A stretch of 64,000 bases of DNA, from NCBI GenBank assembly GCA_009801085.1, contig VNWV01000004.1:2418001-2482000 (forward strand), written 5' to 3'. The stretch comes from Lasiodiplodia sp. COLG20 (lineage: Eukaryota > Ascomycota > Dothideomycetes > Botryosphaeriales > Botryosphaeriaceae). The number at the start of each line of letters is the position of its first letter. Positions within the stretch are counted from its first letter, which is position 1. A program made the position numbers and the translations under genes. The notes beneath the pieces are model-generated. The model worked only from the letters and a program-made list of their open reading frames with translations, had not been told where the DNA came from and searched no databases. Shown one piece after another: positions 12,434-23,804 of the stretch.

Positions 12434-13991
12434 ATGCTACCGCAAATCCCGCGCCCCGGTGACTTCGACGTGTCGCCGGAGCACGGCTTCCTTCCGGCCG
12501 AGCTGCCGCTGCAGTGCCTGGACGACCCCTACTACCGCCCGTGGGAGAGCACAGTCGGCGCCCTGCAGGCGCTGATCCTGACCCGCCGCCTGCGCGGCGT
12601 CGTCGATGCCCTGCCCGTCCTGTCGACCGACTACCTGGACACGGAGCCTGAGTGGCGCCGCGCCTACTCGATTCTGGCTTTCATCGCCCACGCCTACATC
12701 TGGGGTGGCGATACCCCTGTGGATGTGAGTAGCCTGTTGTTGGGAATTGTCTTGGCGTTGATGCTGATGCTGCATGACACAGAGAGTCCCTCCTTCCATT
12801 TCCGTGCCCTTCCTCTCAACATGTCAGCACCTAGAGCTTCCCCCCGTAGCCACCTATGCTGGTCTAGTGCTGTGGAACTGGCGCCCACTGGATCCCTCAA
12901 CCCCAATCGACAACCTGGAGAACATCTTCACGCTCAACACCGCTACCGGCTCCCTCGACGAATCATGGTTCTACCTTGTCTCTGTGGCCATCGAGGCCCG
13001 CGCCGCGCCAACCATTCCTCTCATGCTAACCGCCATCGAGGCCGCACGGTACGGCGACAGCCACACCGTGACCGAGTGCCTTCGCTCGTTCGCCGAGAGA
13101 CTGGATGAGCTAGGCACGCTGCTGCAGCGCATGTACGAAAACTGTGACCCTCATGTGTTCTATCACCGCATTCGACCCTACCTTGCCGGCTCTAAGAACA
13201 TGGCCGACGCAGGCCTGCCCAATGGTGTCATATTCGACGACGGCACGTCAGCGTCCCAGCACTACGTCCAGTTCTCCGGTGGTAGCAACGCCCAGTCTTC
13301 CATCATCCAGTTCTTCGACATCGTCCTTGGCATCGAGCACCGCCCGACCGGCACCAAGCCTCAGGAATCGCCCTCGGCCCCGCCGCCTCCGTCACACAAC
13401 TTCATCCAGGAGATGCGCACCTACATGCCGGGCCCGCACAAGCGCTTCCTCGAGGCCGTCACGGGCGTCGCCAATATCCGGCCCTACGTCGAGCAGCGCC
13501 GTGGCGACCGCGCCCTCTGCACCGCCTTCGACGCCTGCTTGGCTATGTTGCGCGCCTTCCGCGACAAGCACATCCAGATGGTCAGCCGGTACATCATCGT
13601 CAAGAGCCGCGAGTCCCGTTCGCAATCACGCTCGCTCAGCCCCTCCTCACACCACTCCCAGCGCGTCAACCTGGCCTCGGCGAACCGTCGCCAGCAGGCC
13701 ACCGTTGGATCTGTCGGCATGGAGGGTAGCAGCAAGAAGAAGGACCTGCGCGGCACGGGCGGCACCGCCCTCATCCCGTTCCTTAAGCAGGCGAGGGACG
13801 AGACGGGCGAACCGGCCATCGACGCCTGGGCGCGCCGGCTGCTTAACAACGGGCCTGCGGACGCTGGCAGCAGCGGAAAAGGCGCGCGGCTGACGAAGAT
13901 GGGCGAGCACGCGAGCGGGGAGATGGAGATTGTTGGCCTGGCGGGCGTGTGGAGCGTGGATGATAGCGAGGGTGGCATTTGCCATTGGTAG
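12434..13991 (+). CDS. Indoleamine 2,3-dioxygenase
   Basis: Heme enzyme that opens the indole ring of tryptophan to N-formylkynurenine, the first step of the kynurenine route to NAD (BNA2 in yeast). Two exons, 12434-12724 and 12783-13991 (GTGAGT donor, ACAG acceptor), encode 499 aa. The start context is ACCATG. Conserved features are the N-terminal GFLP block, LPPVATYAGLVLWNW, the heme-pocket segment FSGGSNAQSSIIQFFDIVLG, the MPGPHKRFLE block, and LRAFRDKHIQMVSRYI. His360 in this last block is the expected proximal heme ligand. The last 100 residues are a Ser/Gly-rich fungal extension including GTGGTALIPFLKQARDET. Fungi often carry several IDO paralogues; which one this is cannot be told here. 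Confidence 0.95.
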
Positions 13992-15802
13992 AATGTCTCG
14001 CAGCTTTTCATTTTCCTTCACCTATTTTTTTTTTCTTAGCCTTCTCTTTCCTGTGGATATGGCGGGTTTTTCGGCATGGAGACTTTGGGCGGTTAATTGT
14101 GGGTTTTCATGACTTTTCCTCTTTTCTCAGTCCCTTTTGCTTCTTTCCTTTGGATGATTATTCCCCCTCACACTACCTGGCATAAAATGGGTGGCAAAGA
14201 CTCTGCTCAGGCGTTCTGTTGGCTCTTTCCCTTTACGAGATATAGACACGGGAGGGCCCCTCGAGCTCCTTTTACATGCCCCGCCCTATTAGAGGGTGGG
14301 AGGACGATGAAGAATATATCCAGACTTGATCATTATCGCATTCACTTCTCCCTGAGGCACGGTGGACCGCGTCAATTGTAGGTGTCGTTGAGTATGAAAT
14401 GAGATGGTCTCTAGTACGGATGTGAAGAGTAGGTGAGAGCGAAGTGGTGCTGAGGCAGAGGATCTATGGACGTTGTGCAATACAGCAACCCACCTGTACA
14501 TTAGCGATGCTGCTCAAGCTTACACTGAGTTCAGGTTGAAGAGCAGCAGCCTTGCTTGAATCACATATTGGAGTTGGTGTTTTGCCTTGCATCACGCGGT
14601 GAATTGCTATCAAACTCCCACACGCTTTGAGCGCATGCGCTTGCTTAGATATAAAGAGAACCCCTACATACAAAAGTACAAGATGAAACGAAGCGCTCCG
14701 AGAACCTATGCGAACGCACTTCGAAGAGGTATCGAGCGGGTGAAGAAGAGAAGATCTAAACAGTAGCATACACATGATGTACGCACACGCGCAAACGCAC
14801 ACAGAGAATACACTCTCACATTTTTTTTTATCCCTTCGCCTTCTTTCTTCCTTTCTTCTCTCTTGCTCCATACTTTACAATCGGTTATGAAAGAGAAGGC
14901 GGGGAGCTTCGGTATGGGGAGGAGGAGTGAGCAGAATAAACAAACGTCACGAAGCTCCACCGCCGGCCGCCGCCACCGCCCAAGGATATTCAACAAAGGA
15001 GACACACACACATACACACTAATCTCCACCGAAAAAAGAGCAGAAAAGTAAAACAAAAAAGGAGGAAGTACAGGAACGAACTCCGGGTATTAAAAGGGTC
15101 ATGAGGTGCTGAAAAAGAAGACATGAAAAGAAGCAGCAATATGCAGCTCTTATCGCATGCAAAAACAAAAAAGACAAAAACATGAAAGTGAGCTTCTTCT
15201 CAACTTGCTCTGCCAGAAATCATTAACCCCCCTCCACCTCCCTTGCTGTGTCGCCAGCAGCAAGCGGGTGAAGCAAGCAAGCACGCATGCATGTCCCATC
15301 AAGGAATCGAGAGAAAAAAGGGAAAGGAAAAGAGTAATAAGTGCCAGTCAAGGGTATGATTTTGAATGACGCTCATCTGATCTTCCCTTAATTTCTCGTC
15401 CTTGTGTGTGTGAATTTTCTTACCCTTTCCCGCAACCATCCCATCATCTTCCTCCGTGGTCCATGTGAAGGTAGAAAAAGAAAGTGCAGAAACGTTAAGG
15501 GTACTCGCCATTGAGGAAAAATCAAAAACATCACACGCTCGTAATATAATGTAAAGGGGGCCAAAACGTCCGATCAGCCGGACGCGGGGAACAAGCACAC
15601 ACCCCAACCATAAAGGACTCCCCTTGACCGTCCTGGGCATCCCTCTATCCATAAACTTAATCCAAGCGCCTGTACAACCCTTTGCGCTTGCGCTCGAAGA
15701 ATTGCATTTCTCCCCTCGCAAATCGTATGTGAGCAGGAGTTGGACAGCGGTGATGATGGTGCGCGCGATTTGGGCTTGCTGTCAAGTCGGGCATGGACTA
15801 TA
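13992..15802. other. Convergent 3' intergenic region
   Basis: About 1.8 kb between the 3' ends of IDO (+) and the DYRK-type kinase (-). It contains T-rich stretches at about 14.02-14.15 kb and purine-rich runs at about 15.0-15.2 kb with a short CA-rich tract near 15001-15020. This probably holds the 3' UTRs of both genes. No coding gene is seen. Confidence 0.5.
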
Positions 15803-18800
15803 TTAACGCGAACGCTGCGTCAAAGTTAGCATGTTCAACATCGCTTGGCTGTTCGTCAGACTTACCAGGCTCGCCACCGCTGCTGCCGACGCTAGATCTG
15901 GCTTTCCGCTCACACTCCTCTGAGCCACACGAGGCAAGGCGCTGTTCTGTCCTTGCTGCGCTGAGGCATTATTATTGCTGTTTGGGCCATTCGCTTGGTT
16001 CTGTGCACTAGATCTCGTCTTCATGCCCAGGTTGCTAGCAAGGCCATTTACCGTTGAATGACGACGAGGGGCAGGTCCAGTCTTCGCCGGTGAATTGTTA
16101 CCGGGAGCCCTGGCAGACTGGGCGGCACCGTTCTTGAAGCTAGTGGCCGGCGGCTCCGGTAGTGGCCTCGTCCGCTGGGGTGTCTGGTGTCCGATAGTGT
16201 TGTAGCGCTTGATCGGAGAGGCCGCGGCCCGCGCAGCGGCATCAGCAGGACGAGGTCCTCCACGAGGCCGCTTGATACCAGTGATGAATTCGTGTTGCAT
16301 GGCATCTTCAGGCTTGAGACGGCGATCGGGATCCCATCGAAGGCAACGCGCGATGAAGTCGAGGAAGGCATCATCATTGCACTTCAAAGACTGCTCGAGC
16401 GTCTTGGAGCTCGGACGCCGTCTGCGACCCTTGGATGACACCGTGACGCGCGGCTTTCCAAGAGAGTCGAAAAAGAGCTTCTTGCGGCTGCTCTTCTCGA
16501 TAAGGTGCTTCTCTGGCGGGCCGAAAATCTCCATGATGCAAGCAAGCTGTTCTTGCTCGTTTTCTCCGGGGAAAATGGGCGATCCAGTGAGCAACTCTGC
16601 AAGAATACACCCAAAACTCCACATGTCAATGGGCAGGCCGTAATTCATACCCAGGATGACCTCGGGCGACCGGTAGAAACGAGACTGGATGTAGGTATAG
16701 ACCTTCTCGTGCTCGAAACAACTGGAACCGAAGTCGATCACCTTGATCTCGGAATGCAGCGGGTGCGCAAGGAGGATGTTCTCGGGCTTCAAATCGCAGT
16801 GGATGACCCGCTTGCCTTTGAGAAGGACGAGCGAGCTCAAGATCTGCCTTGCGAAGCGACGAATCAACCTGAGGGAAAAGCCCTTGAACTCATGCGCCTT
16901 GATGAATTCATAAAGGTTCATGCCGAGGAGCTCAGTCGAGATACACAGGTGGCCTCGGAAATAGAAATGCTGCGTGAAGTTGATCATGCTGTGTTTGTTT
17001 TCAGGATCCTGCTAAGATTAGCCGTCAGGTAAATAGCACGTCTGATTCTTATACTTACCCATTCACGCAGCTTCTGCAGGATGTTGACCTCAACCAGGGC
17101 CTGCTGGTGGAACCTCTTCTTGTTCCTGATAATCTTAATGGCCACCAGCTTACCGCTCTTATGATCAACACAACGCACAACTTGACCAAAAGAGCCCTTT
17201 CCAAGCACATCGACGACCTCGTAGCGATAAGCCAAATGGTCGCCAAGGACGATTTGATAGTCTCCGCGGTCGTCATCATATCCAAAGTTTGCCGTTGATG
17301 CATGAAGATCACCAATCCGCTTCTTGGCACTCTTCGTGCCACAGAAGTAGACGTCCTTGTAGTCGATAATCTCACCGCGCTCGAAGATGTTGAGCGGGAC
17401 CATCTGGAGCGCGTGTGCTGGTGACACCCTCTCCTGCGGCTTAGCCCTCTTGCGCAATTCGTCGACATCTCTTGCAGCTTGCTCGAAATCCTTCCGCCTT
17501 GCGTTAAGCCTCCGCATCTCCTCGTCCGCTGCAAGATCGTCCTTGTCTAGGTTGGTGTCCAGAGAACGAGCTTTAAGAGCACTGATGGAGCTCTTGTTTC
17601 CAAGCATCTTGTGCATCATTGAGCTCGAGGCCGATCTGGTTGTGGGTCCCGTATACGGGGGCGGCTGACCAGTGGCCTTGTGAGAAAGTGAAGCTTTGCG
17701 TTCCCCGTTTGTAGAATTCTGCGTCTCAGAATCGCTAGTGAACAAGGAACCGGAAGGCTTCCTGCGTGCCGTGCGTGGCGTGGGTGCTGTTTTGGTAGAG
17801 GGGCTCGGAGTCGACGTTGAATTGGTAGGACCACTCCAGGTAGCCGAAGCCGGGAGCTTCGGAGGCGGCATATCGTGGTGTTTCGGAGGTTGAGGGGGCT
17901 GATCATTGCTGGGTTGGTAGGAGATGTTTCCTTGGGAAGCTTGGCTCCTGTGTTGACCCTTAGATGAGCTTCTCTTCCAACTCAGGCTCAGCTTCCGCCT
18001 TATGGAGGAACCAGATGAAGGAGTCTCCGGCTCAGTCGAAGTTACTGACGATGCATCATTCTTCGGGGCATTGTGTGTTGCCTGTGCCCTTGGTCCATTC
18101 AACCTGGTGCTCTGCGGCTCTTGATCAATGCTTCCGAATTCGAATTCGTCCTGGGCCTTGGAGTTCAAGGGACCAACGTCCTCCTCCTCAGTCTTGGGCA
18201 AGGAGCTAGTAGAGTAAGGAGTAGTGGTGTTGCTATTCCGGGGGCTGTTCTTTGCTTCCACAGTTGAGAGCGGTTCATTCGGAAGCGGTTCATTAGGCAG
18301 CGGAGGAAAGGAAGGAGTCTCAAGCGCCCTGAGGTGGTAGTGTGATGTGTTGCTTCGCATGGGCGGGAGCTGGTCCGTCTCTTCATCGTGAAAAGGGAAA
18401 GTAGCCTTTGACGCTGTCAATGGTGTGCTCGGCGTCTTGGTGTAATTCCTCTTAGGCGGAGGTGTCGATGGTTCACGTCCATCGACTTCGGCTGACGGTT
18501 GCGGGTATGAGGCAATCTTCGCTGCAGTTGGAGTGCTGAGGGGCAACAAGTTCAGAGGAGGCAACCTGAGCGGTGCCAGACCCTTGTTAGTGCGGCCACT
18601 GTTTGCCTGGTGCCCACCCTTGTCCGCATCGTCTGCACCGACGGTGAGTCCTCTCCGTTGTCTACCAGGACCTTTAGCCGGCTTGTGGTCATTACCCGAT
18701 GCCTCGGCTGGTTTCTTTGCCTCGGCGTCCTTCTTCTTTTTCTTATTATTATCGCTATCAGTGGTCTCAACTACGGATGCGCTCCAGTTGCCTTCATCAA

Positions 18801-20208
18801 CCGCTGGTGTTGCTGGGGTTTGCCGGACGGGATAAAGGGGCTGGTCAATCTCTGTGCGGGGAGATTCGAACGCCTTCGGTATGGCTGGCACAGGAGGAAC
18901 TTCTTCGGTATTCTCAGGTCCAGCTGAGCTGTGCACGTTCCGCGGTTTGGGGGTTGGAAGGCGCGATGTGGAAAGGACTTGACTCGAGCGAGTGGGGATC
19001 TGGCTGGCACCGCGGAGGGAGCTGAAGCTGGAGCTGTTAGACAGTGCCGGTGCTGGGATGGACTTGCCCACACCATTGTCGGGTGTGGCACGAGCAGATG
19101 AAGAAGGGGTGACGCTCTTCGGGAGAGCGAGAGCAGGGCTGTATGAGGCTGGCAGAGGCTCTTGTTGTACGTCAGGTTGAGGCGTCGGCGGGTTCCGGAG
19201 CGGCGAACCGGCGTTCGGTCCCATTGACATGCGCTTCAGTCGTCGGGCATCCGTCGGGCTGATCGTTCGTGCACCCAGCCCACCGGAATGGTGAAGGGAT
19301 TGCCTCTTGTTGGCGGCGACGGAGGGAGTGGCAGCAGTCTTTGGGCCGAGGCCCTTCGTCGGGGAGCGTCCATTGCCGGCGGCACGACCTAGATCGGGTG
19401 AAAGTGACGCGTAGCTCTGGCTCGATGGCTGCAGGAGAGACTTCGTTTTGCTGCTTCGCGTTGCTGTGGAGAGCCGTGGTACGTCAGAATTGTAGCTCGG
19501 TCCCGGGTTGCCAGTTCGGTTATTCTTGCTCAACGAACGACTGTGTCCCAAATTTCCATGCGACACCTCCCTACGCTGGGTGAACTGGTTGTCCATACCG
19601 GCAGAAGAAAGGAGACCAGGTCCGACCGACTTGCGGGGGCCGCGCACTGTAGTGTTGCCAGATGAGAAGGTCGAATTATCAGAGACTGGGGCGGGGCCCG
19701 AAAACTGACTCTGCCGGCGCGTGCGGACGGGAAGCTGGGCACCGGGCTGGCCTGCGGTTGCATCGTTGAGGTCGCTCTGGCTGGGCTGGCGGCGCTGAGA
19801 CAGACTCGGGCGGCGGGAGTAGGCCTGGCCGCTGGGAGCCCGACTGGCGGGCTTGCGCTCAGGCGGGGCGGTGGCCACGCTGTTCATGGTGTCGTTGTCA
19901 CTCTCCTCGGGAGCGAATATGGCGCGGCCGCCTCCAGGGACGGGGAAGTCGCTCAGCTCGGGGCCGGTGAGGCTCTCGTGGAAGTCGTCGAAATTGACGC
20001 TGGGTAGAAAGTCGTAGGAGGAGGTGTCGGTGCCCCGGCTTGGCAGCTTCCCGAAGCTGAAGCGCGGGTTGGACCCGGTGGCAGGAGCGATAAAGGGTTC
20101 GCTGTTGGATGTCGGCAGTCGGGAGGCATTGTTCGCAGAAGTGGAACCGCTGACGATCCTGCTGAATTGTAAGCTCGAGCCCACAGGTGAGCATGCCGGG
20201 TAATTCAT
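15803..20208 (-). CDS. Pom1/DYRK2-class protein kinase, about 1430-1530 aa
   Basis: Dual-specificity tyrosine-regulated kinase; the fission-yeast relative Pom1 controls polarity and mitotic entry. Exons (minus): 17059-20208, 15866-17008, and a last one of 12 nt, 15803-15814. The last intron (15815-15865) is 51 nt and in frame, so it could also be retained. The N-terminal 900 residues are Ser/Pro/Thr-rich and look disordered. Next come the DYRK-homology box (ALQMVPLNIFERGEIIDYKD), the glycine loop GKGSFGQVV, VAIKII, the catalytic loop IHCDLKPEN, IDFGSS, and the activation loop YTYIQSRFYRSPEV, whose second Tyr is the autophosphorylated residue of the class. Translation from ATG 20208 gives 1434 aa. 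An upstream exon is likely (see 20218-20564). Confidence 0.92.
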
Positions 20209-20217
20209 GATACGTGC

Positions 20218-20564
20218 CTCCTCCCCGTATCCATGGCGCGAGGCCCTAGAGGCGCCTTATGTTCCCTCACCGAGCGCTGGCGGCCAACAAAGCTCGGCGT
20301 GGGATCCGCGCTCGCCTTCGCCGTCGACATGTCCTGCGGCGGGGTGTCGGGTTCGGCGGGTGCTGGGTGGAAACAGCTGACGACGTTTTGGTCCGCTGCC
20401 GCGTTTGTTGTGTCAGCGTCTGCCGAAGCCGAATGGGCGCCCTGCAGGTACCCGGAAGCGGGTGATGCCTTACCTCCAGCGCTGTGCGAGTCGTCGGCAG
20501 CGGTGGCGGGCGCAGACGTCGAGTCGTCTGGAACGAGACCGTCCTGGGAGCTGCGGGTTGCCAT
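20218..20564 (-). CDS. Candidate N-terminal exon of the DYRK-type kinase
   Basis: The ATG at 20562-20564 (context ACCATGGCA in minus orientation) opens a frame beginning MATRSSQDGLVPDDSTSAPA, low-complexity and similar in style to the kinase N-terminus. It stays open to a stop just after 20211. No in-phase GT donor joins it to the kinase. A GC donor (AG|GCACGT, donor at 20212-20217) and the acceptor at 20162-20163 would join in phase through a 56-nt intron, replacing the first 15 residues of the 20208 start. If real, the kinase has about 1534 residues. Confidence 0.45.
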
Positions 20565-21617
20565 GGTAAAGGGGCAGCAGGCCGGCTTTGCGTCCGGGGC
20601 GGTTCGAGGACGGTGTGCGGACCCAATGCCAGCACGCCGCCGTGGATCCGCGTTGGTGTGTTGTATAGATGTGTGGGCCGGGCCTTCTCCAAGCTCCGAG
20701 GCGTGGAGTGATCGCTATGGGCGCGTCGTCGGCTCTTCCATGCTCAGCGCAGAGAGGCGGTGCGGGCGCGGCGGCAGCGCGGAAGGCTAGGAGTCGAGGA
20801 TTGCGCGCGGGCGTAGGGCTGGTCTCGGACGGCAGCGTACGGTGCGGCGAGCTGTGCAGAGCAGTGGGGGCTCTTCACGGTGCCCAAGATGGTGGTGGGT
20901 AAATCTGGGCTGGACTTTGGGCTTGCAGGTCTGTTTGGGGCTTTACTGACCCGCACCCTTGCCCGTCGCCAAGCTTGGCCGACAGGCAGCGGCGTAGGGC
21001 TCCAACAGGAACCTTGGAAAACAGTGTGGCTGTCTCCCCGCGAACGCGCCCACGCACGACACACGACACCTGCAGAACGGCCCAGGGCCCAGGCCGGATG
21101 CGTGGCAGGCACTGCGCGCCAGCACCTGTTGGATGCTCGGGCGGCAGGGCGACGCGCGCTGCCAGATGCGTGCCAAACACAGCCAGATGCTGATTGCTCC
21201 ACTTCCCCATGTGCGACTATGACGACGACGCAGCATCGCCGCAGCCTCTCCCCCACGCCGCCACGTACCTGCGCACACAACTGCGTTCCGAGCGAGCGCG
21301 TTGGCTCGCGACGTGACACTGCACCCGCTAGCTGACAGGCGTCTGCGTCCGCTTGTGTGGGCTCCAGCCTCTGCGCAGAGCCGCCTGCGTTGCGCGAGGC
21401 ACCTGCGCCCCAGCCGGCCTGAGTCGCAGCCCTGTCACATGCGGCCCGCCCGCGGTTCCTACACCCACGGCCACCGGTGCGACTAGGACAGCACTTCACG
21501 TCGCACTTCTGCAGCAACAGACCGGATCGAGCTTTTCACGCTGCCTTGCCGCCGCCCCTCTTCACCGCCGCGCATTCCTGCGCCAGCTCCCCGTGGCCGC
21601 TGGAGCCTCCCTGAGCC
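20565..21617. promoter_or_regulatory. Divergent promoter region, kinase / peroxin
   Basis: About 1.05 kb of very GC-rich DNA between head-to-head genes. Overlapping long open frames on both strands (for example 20744-21517 minus) reflect the base composition and carry no domain. It presumably drives both genes; no specific site was assigned. Confidence 0.45.
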
Positions 21618-23804
21618 ATGGACATGAACATCCACTCCGACCCGCTGGTGAACCGCGACGACCCCATCCCCGTCGTCGCCATTTCTGCACCACGGGACGA
21701 TCCCTCGCCTACCGAGTATGACCGCCCCAAGGGCAGCAAGCGCGCTGCCATCCGCCAGTCGCTGTCGTCGGGGAAGCTGAAGGAGAAGTTTGACTCTTTC
21801 AAAGAGCAGAGCAGCAGCCGCGGCCACCAGCGCAGCGTAAGCTCCAGTGCAAGCGAGTCGCCCAGCAAGATCCAGGACCGTTTGATGAACATGTAAGCCA
21901 TCTCGCTCTTCTTTCCCACACAAAGGCAGTTACCGTGGCCCATAAGATGGGACTTTATGCCTTGCAATAAAGAAGCTTTGACATCCCCTTTCCACGCCTG
22001 GCGGTTGCCGTACTTCCAAAATTACCATTACCATTCCTGCAAAGATGTGCGCAAGGATCCACCACCACCCCGGCCGCCACAAGATTCGAGACCACTGGTC
22101 GAGCTTGGATCGCAAAATGTTGCGACTCAGCAGCTGCACGCGGTTTTGGAAAATCTGGGTTGGACAAAGTTATCATGGCTTCCTTCCTATCTTTACACTC
22201 TGACTGCATCTCGCTGCAGGCTTTAGTGCTTATCTCTTTTCTCTCCTGCCTCTTTTTTTTTTTTTTTTTCCGCACCCCATCTTTGCTTTCCCGCTTTGCA
22301 TTTCGACTTTCCCCTCCGCGCCATGAGAAGACCGAGGAATTTTCTGCGTAGCAGTCGTTCTAACTTACTGCAGGCTGCTCCAACAAATGATCCCGGGTGA
22401 AAATGTCGACGATGGCAGTCGTCCGAAAGACCGGCGGTCGAGAAAATACGTCGAGCGTCCAAGCTTCAGTATACCGACAATGTCGTACAATTTCCGCCGC
22501 TTTAATTCCAGGTTTGCCCCCAAAGTTAGTTCCTTGCACATGTGTAATCGTCTAAGAAGTTTGTTAGAGTTGGCGTTCTCTTTGTTTTCGAGAACCGTCT
22601 CATCCGATTATTCTCTTGGAAAGACCCAACGCACACTCTGGCGTTTCTGGTCATTTACTCTTTCGTCTGTCTCGACCCAAATCTGCTTGCAGTAGTACCT
22701 CTAGCCGGATGTCTCTTCTTCGTTATGGTCCCGGCGTTCCTTGCTAGGCATCCTCCGCCGCCGTCTCATCAACCAACTGACGTCCACCCGCTTCACGGGC
22801 CGCCCATGGCAGCGCCACAGAACATCAAGCCTGCCCCGGAGTTCAGTAAGGATTTCTTGCGTAACATGAGAGACTTGCAGAACAGCATGGAAGATTTCAG
22901 CCGTGTCCATGATGCTGCAATCAACTTCATTACCCCGCCCACCAACTTCTCAGATGAAGGTCTCTCGTCGGCTCTGTACTTGCTCCTCTTCATGACCACT
23001 ATTGTCCTATTCATAGCTGCTCAAGTCCTTCCTTGGCGAGCAGTTTTCCTTGTTACAGGCTGGGTGCTCGTCGGCGCTTGCCATCCGCGTGCGCAGACCT
23101 TCCTCGAAGAGACACACGTGGAGGAGTTCATCGAAGAGCAAGGTCAGCACGCCGCGCACTGGCTGCACGCTTTCGCTGAATCGGACATCGACCTATCACA
23201 TGCGCCGGAGCAGCGCGAGGTCGAAATATTTGAGCTCCAACGGCGCGCATCGGACGCCCCGGATGCCGAATACGAGCCCTTCCTTTTCACGACACACCCT
23301 TACACGCCACTATCTCCCGCGCGCATCGCTGGCGACCGGCCCCGCGGATCACGCTTTTTCGAGGATGTCGAGGCGCCTAATGGCTGGCGCTGGGCAGACA
23401 AGAAGTGGACGCTGGATCTGTTGTCACGGGACTGGGTTGAGGACCGCTGCATCACTGGCGTCGAGGTCGAGATCGAGGGCGAGCGCTGGGTCAGTGACAT
23501 TCAGTACGACGAGGGCATCGACTTCGCCTCCCTCGCCCTTGCTTCCAACGAGGAAATCACCAGGACGGGCGTTGCGGCCGCCGGGCTCGCCCTCGTCGGT
23601 GGCGGCAACGGCCTCGCGGCGCAGTCAACGCCAAACTTGGGGCAGACTGCAAAATTGAGACCGAGGCCAGCAATCAAGAGTTGGGAGGAGGGCGATGGGA
23701 GCAGGAAGAAGGGCATGTGGAGGCGGAGGAGGTGGGTGCGGCTCGTAGAGAGGCGGCCGCTGCCGCCACCAGAGGATGTGTACTTGAGCGCGCAGAACGA
23801 GTAG
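21618..23804 (+). CDS. Pex28-32-type peroxisomal membrane protein (DysF domain)
   Basis: Peroxins of the Pex23/24/28-32 group sit at ER-peroxisome contacts and set peroxisome size and number. Three exons, 21618-21892, 22374-22511 and 22568-23804, encode 549 aa. Junctions: MN|M spliced to LLQQMIPGENVD, and FNSR|VGVLFVFENRLIRLFSW. Intron 1 is unusually long (481 nt) and contains a run of 17 T (22253-22269). Membrane segments are visible at LAFLVIYSFVC, LLAVVPLAGCLFFVMVPAFL and ALYLLLFMTTIVLFIAAQVL to VFLVTGWVLVGA. The C-terminal half carries the dysferlin-type module with NGWRWADKKWTLDLLSRDWVE. The family call rests on the membrane hairpins plus DysF; which of the paralogues it is remains open. 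Confidence 0.88.

Noticed and set aside
13144..13893. Long Ser/Pro/Arg-rich plus frame inside the IDO gene
   Set aside because: It is a shadow of the IDO exon in another frame caused by high GC at third positions.
20744..21517. 257-codon minus frame in the kinase/peroxin divergent promoter
   Set aside because: Low-information Arg/Ala/Ser composition in GC-rich DNA; no motif or splice partner.
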